From: Pegoplata infirma
Lineage: Eukaryota; Arthropoda; Insecta; Diptera; Anthomyiidae
NCBI GenBank assembly: GCA_963921195.1
Contig: OY992537.1
Span: 50,616,313 to 50,680,312 of the forward strand
Direction of reading: 5' to 3'
DNA length: 64,000 bases
The translations under genes and the position numbers were made by a program. This document shows, piece by piece, positions 45,677-55,885 of the stretch. Numbering within the stretch: the stretch's first letter is position 1; each line of letters starts with the position of its first letter. A model generated the notes under the pieces. The model was not told where the DNA came from. It worked only from the letters and a program-made list of their open reading frames with translations, and did not search any database.

Positions 45677-46767
45677 GATCTTTGTTCTGTTTATACTGTT
45701 TTCATGGGCCGACTAGTGAACTGTATTATCCAATAAATGGGCAAGAACGGGCGCATCAAAGTAGACGTTTTACACCAATTAATACACACAACAAGATTTG
45801 GACCAAATCCAATCGAATCTTAGAAGTGGCACTAAAAGAAAATATTATTCTTCAACCAAAATCTTTCTGTTCCATAAAAAAGGAACCACCCAGTTTTTAT
45901 TGTACTTTTAAAAACTCTTCAAAAAGCATACACACATTTCTAATAAACTTTATCCTCTTTTTGAATTGTACAAAAAAAGAAAAAATAATTTTGTATGTAT
46001 GTTTTTAATGGGTTTTATATTTATATTTATTTTTATGTTTATGTCATTTCAAATATTATTTTTTTTTTTTCAAGGATTACCTACCACCCACAAAAACAAA
46101 ATTCTTAAGTTCATACATAAAAATTGAAGTGGACCAACAAATAAAAAAGTTTTTGTTGTTGTTAAAAACATTTAAGCAACAGAAGCACGCACAATAGTAA
46201 CATTTTGAGTAAATCTCAAGAGATACTTCATATTCCTTTTTTAATTTTTCTATGTTGTCAGTTATATTGAACAATTTAGCAGAAACTTCAAAACCACATA
46301 AAACTTAATGAGTAAAAAACATTTTAAATTTTATTAAATTCATACCTAAAGCCAAACAAGTATACTTTAATTTTATATTAAATTCAAAACCTAAAAGTAT
46401 GCTACAGTTTTTTTTTTTTTTGTTTTCTTACACAGTTTCATTAGCATATTTAATTACATTACAAATTAACTGATGTTTTCAGTTGAAAAGAAATTCCATT
46501 CGCCTGTTTTTTTGTTGTGCGAAAAACAATTTCAACTCTAATTTGCACGTAGCAAGTTTAATTTTTTTTTTTTTTTTTTAAGAAAATAAATTCAATTTTA
46601 TTTTAATTCCAACACAAAATATAAAAGAAAGCTTACATAAACACACACATACAATCATCAAAGTGCCAACTGAGTACTTTAATTAGCATCATATATAATG
46701 CTTTTTTCTCTTTTTGAAACCATTTCTAAACGCACACACATACAAATAAATAAAAAATTTACTACTA
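45677..46767. other. No recognised gene
   Basis: A 108-codon plus-strand frame at 45682-46008 starts plausibly and is less low-complexity than its neighbours, but I recognise no domain and its C-terminal half is AT-biased. The rest is AT-rich. Confidence 0.4.
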
Positions 46768-47036
46768 CACTCAAAAAAAAAACTTAGTCAAAATATTAGT
46801 AAAAGGTGTTGTAATTTACTTCAACCAAACTTTAGCAAAAAAAATTGTAAAAATTTAACTTTTACAGTTTTTTTTGGAAATTTACTATTGGTAAAATACA
46901 AAAATTTTGTGGTACTTTTACTATATTTTCTTGCTAGTTTTTTTTTTTTTATTTTACTATAATTTTAGCAAAAATATTAGTATTTTCCTTAAAGAAATGG
47001 TAATACTTTTTATTTTTTTTTTCTTAGTTTTAAGAA

Positions 47037-47290
47037 AAAAAAAATTGTTTAAAGTGTTCTAGTGTGGAAAAAAAAAACTCATTAGCGGTTCTTACCCTTG
47101 ATAGAAAACACAAAAAGAATCGGAGAAATGAAGAAAACAAAAAAATGTTTGACAGATACAACAACAAAATACATGTATTTCTGTCAAACATTTTCTTGTT
47201 TTCTTTATTTCTCGGATTCTTTTTTTGTTTTCTATCAAGGGTGAAAACCGCTATAGATGATGCTGCCAACACCATAGCAAAGTAACCATC
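47037..47290 (+). pseudogene. Histone H1-derived segment, copy 1 (decayed)
   Basis: 'TTGTTTAAAGTGTTCTAGTG' matches the leader of copy 2, and 'GATGATGCTGCCAACACCAT' + 'AGCAAAGTAACCATCCATCA' matches its GAAGATGCTGCCACCATCAA coding part. Between them lies a 167-bp hairpin MITE. The coding sequence is broken. Confidence 0.6.
47085..47251. mobile_element. 167-bp TA-flanked hairpin MITE
   Basis: GCGGTTCTTACCCTTGATAG pairs with CTATCAAGGGTGAAAACCGC. Arms are about 75 bp with a loop near 47165. TA is on both sides (47083-47084, 47252-47253). The GCGG terminus recalls 39481-40309. Confidence 0.75.
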
Positions 47291-47689
47291 CATCAACTGC
47301 ATGTGCGCTGAAAAATAGGCTACACAATTTTTAGTATTTTTTACCATATTTTTTGCTAATTTTACCATATTTTTTGCTAATTTTATACGAAAATTTTTTA
47401 AAATTTGCCACCTAAATTGTTAATAAAAAGTTGATAATTTTGAAAAATTATTTTTTTTAAATGTTAACACATAGTTAGATATCTAATCTTTAATATCCAA
47501 AAGTTTTTTTTTTATTTTTTTTTTAAATACATGTGAAAAAAATTAAAAATTCGAAAAAAAATTGTTAATTTTTTACAAATTTTACCTGAAAATGTAAGAA
47601 ATTTCTTGTGTAGACTACTACGCAATTCTCATTTGTTCTACTTAAGCTAAAAAAAATGACGCAAAAAAAAATAAAAAAAGTGAAGTGTT

Positions 47690-47905
47690 GTTCTTTAAGT
47701 TTTTTGTTTAAAGTGTTTAAGTGAAAAAAAAATCATTTTTGATTTTGATGTTGTTGGAAGTCCAGTTACTGCAACTACAGCTGCTGAGAAGAAGGCAAAA
47801 GAAGATGCTGCCACCATCAAGCCGAAGAAACCATCCAACAACTGAAGTAATAGTTGACGCTGCTATTACTACATTTAAAGAACGTGGTGCTCAAAAACAG
47901 GCAAA
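47690..47905 (+). pseudogene. Histone H1 N-terminal fragment, copy 2
   Basis: After a leader (TTTAAAGTGTTTAAGTGAAA) the plus strand reads DVVGSPVTATTAAEKKAKED, then AATIKPKKPS. A one-base shift near 47836 gives PTTEVIVDAAITTFKERGAQ. Ala/Lys/Pro composition followed by P-T-x(3)-V-D-A-x-I-x(3)-KERG is the junction of the fly H1 tail and the start of its globular domain (Drosophila H1 has PPTQQMVDASIKNLKERG). H1 binds linker DNA between nucleosomes; here only about 55 codons remain, with no start codon in frame and no C-terminal domain, so it is not functional. The identification is from memory of the family, not a search. Confidence 0.7.
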
Positions 47906-48249
47906 ATTTTTTTTAGTATGTTCACCAAATTTTAAATCAACTACTAATCAAAGAAAAAAAATTACTAAATAAAACAGTTTTTTTACCAAATTACAAATTT
48001 TTTTTATCTATTTCAATTTTACCATTTTTTTGGTAATTTTACCATATTTTTTGATAATTTTACAAGGTTGATTTTTTACAAAAATAAAATGGTATTCTTG
48101 TAATTTTACCATTTTTTTCCTAATTTTTTGATTAGCAAAATGGTTTTGCTAATATTACCAAAATTTTTGCAACGTCCAAAACTACAGTTTTTTTTGCTAA
48201 TTTTAACCATTTTTTTTGCTAGTTTTACAATATTTTTTTTTTGAGTGTA

Positions 48250-48595
48250 CATACCAGTGATGGCAAATAGTTTGTTCTTAAAGTTTTTAAAGACAAGATG
48301 AGCGGGCAAGGTAAGATTAGGGTGGCGGTGTCCAATTACACTGTGCAACAAATTTTGGGTCATCGAATTGAGCCTAAATGCCTTCCACGCCATATGAAAG
48401 TAGACCATCAAGTGAACAACATCACCCAAGGGTTTTTGCAAAGTCAGTTCGGATTTCTTTTTTATAGCCCACTGAAGTTTTTATATTTTTATCAAAGGCA
48501 TTTGGAAAACGTCAAAAATACTATAATAAGAACACATCTGAGCTTATGAAATATGATTAATGTCTGCAGTGAAATTTTATGGCGCTTCTTTTCTT
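48250..48595. other. Less AT-rich stretch, unidentified
   Basis: 48290-48450 is noticeably richer in G+C than its surroundings. It has open frames both ways (plus 48298-48549, starting MSGQGKIRVAV; minus 48106-48441). I recognise no product. It may be a fragment of a captured or host exon. Confidence 0.35.
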
Positions 48596-48607
48596 AGAAC
48601 ATTTTAA

Positions 48608-48691
48608 CCCTCTAACTGACATTTTAAGGGGTCATTTTAGTCCTTTTTAAAAACTAAACACAGAAGTCTAACAAAACGTCCATTTAGAGGG
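48608..48691. mobile_element. 84-bp piggyBac-type mini-element
   Basis: CCCTCTAACTGAC... GTCCATTTAGAGGG between TTAA on both sides (48604-48607, 48692-48695). TTAA targeting and a CCC terminus fit piggyBac. The pairing extends outward (AGAACATT/AATGTTCT), so the target was itself palindromic or the inverted repeat is longer. Confidence 0.7.
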
Positions 48692-48814
48692 TTAAAATGT
48701 TCTACAAATATTTTCCTTATAAAATTATGCTAGGGGTTGTCAAATGTTCAAAGTTTGTGCGACATGCGCAAAATGTTAAAAAAGGGTCAAGTATAAATAA
48801 TCAGGGTCAAGTAT

Positions 48815-49160
48815 AAATAATATTAATATTTTAGTTTGTGCACAAACGATTTGTCATTAGACTCGTATGCTACTTTGTAGTAAATCGTTTCTATTTTTTG
48901 CTAAATAATCTGGACAATGGAATTTTACAAATTCCGAAACACGTGTCGATTAAGTCTTGGAAAAATGACCAACATAAATAAATTTAAAACAAAAAATAAT
49001 TTTCTATGCTAATATCATGCTATGCTATGAGAATATCATGCTATGAGAATATCATGGTTATAATTAGTAAAGAAAATAATGACCTCGAGCCAGAATAAAC
49101 ATCCTCAAAATATAATATTTTAAAGGTCGAATAAAACAATTTTTATTTTCAAATAAAAAT
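48815..49160 (+). repeat. Direct repeat, copy 1
   Basis: Starts TAATATTTTAGTTTGTGCAC and includes GACTCGTATGCTACTTTGTA, 'ACACGTGTCGATTAAGTCT' and AATGACCTCGAGCCAG. Repeated at 49386-49675. The last part is the arm family of 7655-7876. Confidence 0.85.
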
Positions 49161-49385
49161 TAATCAGAACTTAAACATAATGGTTGGCACGCCATAGTGA
49201 TGAATAACCCTAATATGGATTATTACACTCACAACAACACAAATAACATATTGTTGTAGTCCAATGGACTATCATATGTAAAATTGTTTTAAATATTTTT
49301 GTTGGTTATCGACAATCGTTGCCTTATTAGTATGGTACAATTTCTTCGTCTTTCTAATTCTCATTGTAAATAAAGGCGAATATGT

Positions 49386-49675
49386 ATTAATATTTTAGTT
49401 TATGCACAAACGATTTTTCATTAGACTCGTTTGCTACTTTGTAGTAAATCGTTTCTATTTTTTGCTAAATAATCTTGACAATCGAATTTGACAAATTCCG
49501 AAACACGTGTGGATTAAGTCTGTCAAAAATTACCAACATATATAAATTTAAAACAAAAAAATTAGGCTATGAGAATATCATGGTTTTAATTAGTAAAGAA
49601 AATAATGACCTCGAGACAGAATAAACATCCTCAAAATATAATATTTTAAAGGTCGAATAAAACAATTTTTATTTT
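49386..49675 (+). repeat. Direct repeat, copy 2
   Basis: Same as 48815-49160 with small indels. It ends where a mini-me begins (49676). The spacer 49161-49385 holds nothing recognisable. Confidence 0.85.
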
Positions 49676-50490
49676 TATACCCTCCACTCTAGTGATAGAG
49701 GGTATATATAAGTTTGTCATTCCGTTTATAACACATCGAAATATTGGTCTGAACCCCATAAAGTATATATATTCATGATCCTTGATCGATTTTAAGACAA
49801 TCTAGCGATGTCCGTCCGTCCGTCCGTTCGTCTGTCTGTCTGTCCGTAGAAAACACGGTAACTTTTGAAAGACTTTACAGAGGCTACTGAAGTTTGGCAT
49901 ATATGTTGGTCATTTACCTGGTCAAGTTGGTATTGCAATCCAGCAAAATCAGTCCACTGCACTATAGGGAATTTTCTGGTATTTTCTGGCCAAAACTCCA
50001 AAAGTTGGGATATTGCCTCAAAATTTGGCAAGTTTATTTGGCGGTAAGTCTTAAGGCTCTGTATAAAAAATTGGCATGATCTGGCCTAATAAATCGTGTT
50101 TTTAATGCAATTTTGTAATATAATTTTGTCAATAATTTTTACATCCACGCCCACAAAAGGGGGCGGGCAAAAAAATAATTTTCCTAGTGCCTTTGGTCCA
50201 AGTGCAGGGCTTTGAACTTCTTGTGGCGTATTTTTTTTTTAATTTTTAAGCAAATGTACAAAAAAAATGTAAAATATGGGATTTTGCGTAGCTAGACTAA
50301 GTTATTTAAGGGGGAGCTTTTTTTCACATGTTCCAATTTTGCCCATTTACGAACTTGAACATCGTAAGACTATAAGACATATTCGTGCCAAACATCATGT
50401 GGCTAGCTCTTTTGGTTTGGACAGCATCGTGCATTCCCCAGACAGTCAGACCGACAGACGGTCGGACGGACATCACTAAATATCTTTTCC
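49676..50490 (+). mobile_element. mini-me copy, left arm of an inverted pair
   Basis: Starts TATACCCTCCACTCTAGTGA, has a ~38-bp GTCY tract (49811-49848), an internal Pol-III-unrelated body, and a second GTCY-like patch at 50447-50470. It lies inverted relative to 53545-54415. Confidence 0.75.
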
Positions 50491-50494
50491 CCAT

Positions 50495-50590
50495 GGAGCC
50501 GCATGGCTTAGCGGATGAATACATCTTACTCACAAAGAGTTTCCCAATACCTCATAGAGATATGGGAGTATGCAATTATATGCAAAAAAA
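50495..50590 (+). other. tRNA-like sequence, B box lost
   Basis: GGAGCCGCATGGCTTAGCGG resembles a tRNA 5' half with A box TGGCTTAGCGG (50504-50514). The 3' half is not recognisable. Confidence 0.4.
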
Positions 50591-50985
50591 GTAGCAGTCC
50601 ACAAATATATTTGGTTTAAAAAAGAAAACAATTAATTAAATAGAAAAATTAAAAAAATACATAAATCAACATTTTAAACCTGTACTTTGTACAAAATATA
50701 TTTATTTGCTCTATTGATAATTGAAATTAATTTCAAATGATTTTAATACAGGATTTTAAGTACGTTAATTTTGTAATAAGTTATGTTCTCCAAAATTAAA
50801 AAAAAAATAATAAAAAATTTAATTTTGTTTTTGACGCCTCCGTACTAGCGGTAAAAGAGTTTGGTGTACAAAAATATGTGTGCTAGCTTACTTTTATATA
50901 GTTTACTGTATAATGCCATCCGAAAAAAAATTTTTTGAACATATCAAAAATGGACTTTTGGCCAACAATTCCTTATAAATTCCCT
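50591..50985. other. No recognisable feature
   Basis: AT-rich; nothing supportable. Confidence 0.4.
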
Positions 50986-51175
50986 ATAGTGCACTGCTTC
51001 AAAAGTTATGAGCAAAAGAGTAAATTTCGGCAAGGGTTTCTTGCGAATTTACGAAATAAAAAACACGATAGCTTTCGATAGCTGATACTTGGTATTAAAT
51101 TTCAGCTCAATCGGTCTAGTGGTTCAAAAGTTATAAGAAAAACCCCGAATTTTAGATTGGGTTCATATAAAATGC
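50986..51175 (+). repeat. mini-me body, inverse of 53540-53760
   Basis: GTTATGAGCAAAAGAGTAAA, 'GGCAAGGGTTTCTTGCGAAT' and TTTCAGCTCAATCGGTCTAG are the complement of sequence on the far side of 51176-53524, so the palindrome continues beyond the foldback. Confidence 0.7.
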
Positions 51176-52579
51176 TACGTGGTAAACAAGTTTTAAAAGC
51201 ATTGGTGGTAACTTAGCAGTGCATTGCAAACTTGTTAGTTTTAAAGCAATGCTTTTTAAACTTGTTTAGTTTTAAAAGCATTGGTAACTTAGAAATTACA
51301 ATCGAAAAAAATTTTACACTCAAAAAAAATTTTGTGTACATACGTACGTGCATTAACTCAGAAATATTTTTTACAGTAAAAAAAAACATTACACTCGAAA
51401 AAAAGTTTTACACTCAAAAAAAAATTAGTAATTTTTTTTTTTTTTATGCCAAAAAAAGAGTTTTTTACTCAAAATAAAATATTCCTAATCAAAATTGTTA
51501 ATTTTTTTTCACATTAAAAATGTACTATCCTTTAAAAAAGGATTTTTTTTATCAATTCTTTTTTGTTCTGTACCAAAAAATTTTTTTTTGTTCTTTATCA
51601 AAAAAAAAAAAAAATTTTTGTTCTTTATCAAAAAAATTTTTTTTTTTCATAAAATTTTTTTTCTTAATTTTTTTTTGTGGAGTTATTTGTGTTCTGGAAA
51701 AAATGGTCACCCTACATACGATGTTGTCTATTTTAATCTTCTTCTTGTCATTTTGTAAGGGTTTTCAACAAAAAATCTTAAAGTTACTTGGGAAAAATTA
51801 TCTTATAAAACCCCTAAAAAAGAAAATGTTTTAATAAAAATACATATTTTTTTGTAATTAAATTATTTTGAGGAATTCTATCTTTACAGATCTGCTTCTT
51901 TTCAACTTACTTGAATTGTAGTCGACATAAAGAAAAAGCAGCATGTAGTTGTAGCAGTATTGCCTTTGGATTTAATTAAAAAATTCTGTTGTACTTCAAA
52001 GGCATCAATATAAAGAATGAAAGAAATGGTTATGTTTTTTCCAAAAAAAAAAATATTTTAGTTTAAAAATGTTTTATTTCGCTGGAATAAAAAGAAAACA
52101 CTACATAAAACATGTACTTAATTTGGGTAAACACTGAAATTAGGGGGGAAATATTTTGCACCCCGTTTACATACATTATTTATATTATATTGATTGCAGA
52201 AGTTTTTTGATTTAGTTTTTGAAATTTTGATCCACAATATTTGACATTTATTTTCCATGTAAAATCGGGCGCTGAATCTAAAAATGAAGTCAAACAGTAC
52301 AGTTTCCAAGGCGGTGCTAATTTTTCAATTTTTAAAATAAGTGTTTTTTCTTAAATAAATTTATTTAAGTTTTTGTTTTAAAGTTAAGGTAGTTAATTAA
52401 ATGCTTAATCCATTCTCCAATCCGATTATCGTCTTAGAAAGTATTTGTCACTACATAAACAATTTTGCTTCAATTTTAACGAAATTTAGAAGAATGAAGT
52501 GAGGGAAGGATTCGTTAGGGACATCTTGAAGATATCATCAGTTTTATAAAGGGAGAGTCAGCAGTATGTCAGGTGTGAT

Positions 52580-52770
52580 TTATGACTGGTTATGACCAAT
52601 TTTATTTTTCCTTAATTTCATATTCCCTGTGTTTGTTGTAAACACAATCATTAACAGTTTCAAAATTCAAAAAATATTTGTCAACTTAAAGACTGTCTGG
52701 GTAGCAGGTCTTAATTTTTTATAAATTTTCAAACAAAATTTGGATTTTTTAAGATTGTTAAGATTGGAAA
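52580..52770 (+). mobile_element. Partial copy of the GGCCTATTC MITE
   Basis: TTATGACTGGTTATGACCAA, 'CATATTCCCTGTGTTTGTTG' and 'TTTTCAAACAAAATTTGGA' match 36676-36850. Both termini are lost. Confidence 0.75.
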
Positions 52771-53074
52771 AATCTCTTCATAATTTAGTGGCACATTAAT
52801 TTACTTAAGTAGACACACATAATCTACATTTTTAGTTGCTCTTATTACATTTAAAATGAAAAATTGCAAACATTTTTTTTCTTAAGGTTTCCAATTTTTC
52901 CTTTAAGTTCTTTTTCTTGGGTATTCTTTTCAATAATTCTTGGTAAATGTATTCATGTTTTTGGAATTTTTATTAGTAGCAAAAATACTCGTAAAGAAAT
53001 TTATAAGAAACTAGAAAAAGATATTAGTTTGGCTTGACCGAATCCATTAACACATTACACAAAATTAAAAAAAC

Positions 53075-53145
53075 AAGTAGAAAAGTTAAATTCGACTTTC
53101 GACTTTGCCGAATCTATAAATACCCTCCACAATGCCTTTTTTAAA
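53075..53145 (-). mobile_element. mini-me end fragment
   Basis: AAACAAGTAGAAAAGTTAAA, then CGACTTTGCCGAATCTATAA and ATACCCTCCACAATGCC. Confidence 0.7.
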
Positions 53146-53544
53146 GGACAGTAAATTTTTTAACGTGAAAAAAATTAACAATTTTGATTAGAAATATTTT
53201 ATTTTGAGTAAAAAACTCTTTTTTTGTCATTTAAAAATAAATAAATATTAAATTTTTTTCTTAGTGCAAAACTTTTTTCGAGTGTACTGTAAAAATATTT
53301 CTGAGTGAATGCACTTACGTATGTCCACAAAATCTTCTCATTTTATTAAAGAAAAACAAAATTTTTTTTTTGAGTGTAAAATTTTTTTTGAGTGTAAAAT
53401 TTTTTTTGTTTCTAAAATTTTTTTCGAGTGTAATTTTTAAGTCACAAATGCTTTTAAACTAAACAAGTTTGAAAAGCATTGTTAAGTTACCATCAATGCT
53501 TTTAAAACTTGTTTAACACGTGGCATTTAAGATGAAACCAATCT

Positions 53545-54415
<871 letters not shown>

Positions 54416-55272
54416 AAGACATAACTAAATTTTGGAAAAGATTTTATTCAAAATAGTTCATATTTTTTTAAAATTTAGTTCCGAAAGCTGACGACATCTC
54501 CACTTAGCTAGTGTTGTCACTTGATTTTTTTCAGATTTTCTCATAGTACAACAATTATTATTTCTCAGAAATAATTAATATGGACACAAACCGAACTAAA
54601 TAAAAACTCAGTTATAAAAAATATAGAGTAACACTATATATAAACACAATTACAATTTAGTAAAAATTTACTAAAATATGGAAAATTCTTTTAACTATGA
54701 TTAGAAAAAACTTCAGCTCACGTACTTAAAAATAGTTTATAGTTTTCTGATAATGAAGTTTATTAATATGTGGATAAAATTCTTATCGTCAAAGAAATTT
54801 TTCCCAAATCTAGCCAAATATCTTAATTTTTCAGACATATAACAAAACTTTGTTCATACAGAATTCAGTTCAAAAGTGAACTAATTTACTAATAATGAGT
54901 TCATCATATTTATATTCTTACACACAAAAAAAAAACTTTGTCAAATTACTAGGAAAAGTCTCGTAATTCCATTTTACCAATTTTTTTTTTAACAAACAAA
55001 TTTGGATCAAAATTTCAATATAAAATTTTTTGTGTATATAAAATCATTTTGAAGAAGTTGCATATTCCCCAATTGCATAAATCGATATTACAAACAATAT
55101 AATAAATTATAAGTACCTAACATAGGGTACTGCATAACTTCTTTTTACCCCAAATTTCAGTTCATTGAATGTTTATTCATTTGAACAAAATAAAAAAAAT
55201 ATTTCTCAACTTCGTATACATCTTATTTCTAATTGCAATGCCCCTAAAACTAAACAAAATGGCGAAAATGAG
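54416..55272. other. No gene; one 114-bp foldback derivative
   Basis: 54921-55034 runs from CACACAAAAAAAAAACTTTG to TTTTTTGTG between TA dinucleotides and resembles an internally deleted 29731-type element. The rest is AT-rich. Confidence 0.5.
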
Positions 55273-55885
55273 AATACCCAGTCAGAAAAATACAATCGCA
55301 AAAGCGCTGTGAAAGCGTTGTAAACGGTTCTACAAGCGTTCCATTTACCATCTTGAAAGCGCTTTCAGATGATCCGAATGATAACATCGATCTACGCTAG
55401 GTTTAAAGCGTTTTAAAAGCGTTTTAAAAAAGTGCTTTCAGAACGTTTTGTTAAAAGTCATGAAAGCGATTTAAAAACCAAAAGTAAAGCACTTATAAAG
55501 AGCTTAAATACAAAAATTAAAGATATTTTCCAGCGATTGAAATAAGAAAAAACAGTACTTTAAAGGACTTCATATAAAGCAGATATTTTTTTTTATTCGT
55601 TAATTGTAGATATTTTTTTATAAAAGTATTTTAGTAAATAAAAATTAAATTCAATGTAATAAAAACAAGTAAACTTAGTAAAGGTCATGGCACAATAATA
55701 CCAGGTAGTATTATTAGAATTTGTTGTCAATAACGTCCACCTATTAATTTCAAATTTTAAAAATAAAAATTCAAATAAATAAAAAAATCAAAACAAAAAA
55801 AATTATAAACAACAAAATAAACAAGAAATCCCAGCAGACAATTTGAAAATATATTCCAAAAAGTGGTTATGTTTATGCCCGTATA

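Larger units (their letters stand above)
46768..48247. mobile_element. TA-flanked foldback carrying histone-H1-derived DNA
   Basis: Ends CACTCAAAAAAAAAAC/TTTTTTTGAGTG with TA on both sides (46766-46767, 48248-48249). Word zones of TTTGCTAATTTTACCA/TAGTAAAATT flank the interior on both sides (46790-47000, 47325-47395, 47985-48235). Inside are two copies of a host-gene-like segment (47037-47290 and 47690-47905). No transposase. Confidence 0.8.
51176..53524. mobile_element. Foldback with AACAAGTTTTAAAAGCATTG words
   Basis: Left TAAACAAGTTTTAAAAGCAT, then GGTGGTAACTTAG. The right end is its complement (AAGTTACCATCAATGC, then TTTTAAAACTTGTTTA). Several nested TACACTCAAAAAA remnants lie inside (51310, 51410, 53350-53400). 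The ACGTGG flank is present on both sides but is part of the wider palindrome, so the true ends are uncertain. Confidence 0.6.

Noticed and set aside
45682..46008. 108-codon plus-strand frame
   Set aside because: Less biased than most but no homology recognised; kept only as a note in the stretch entry.
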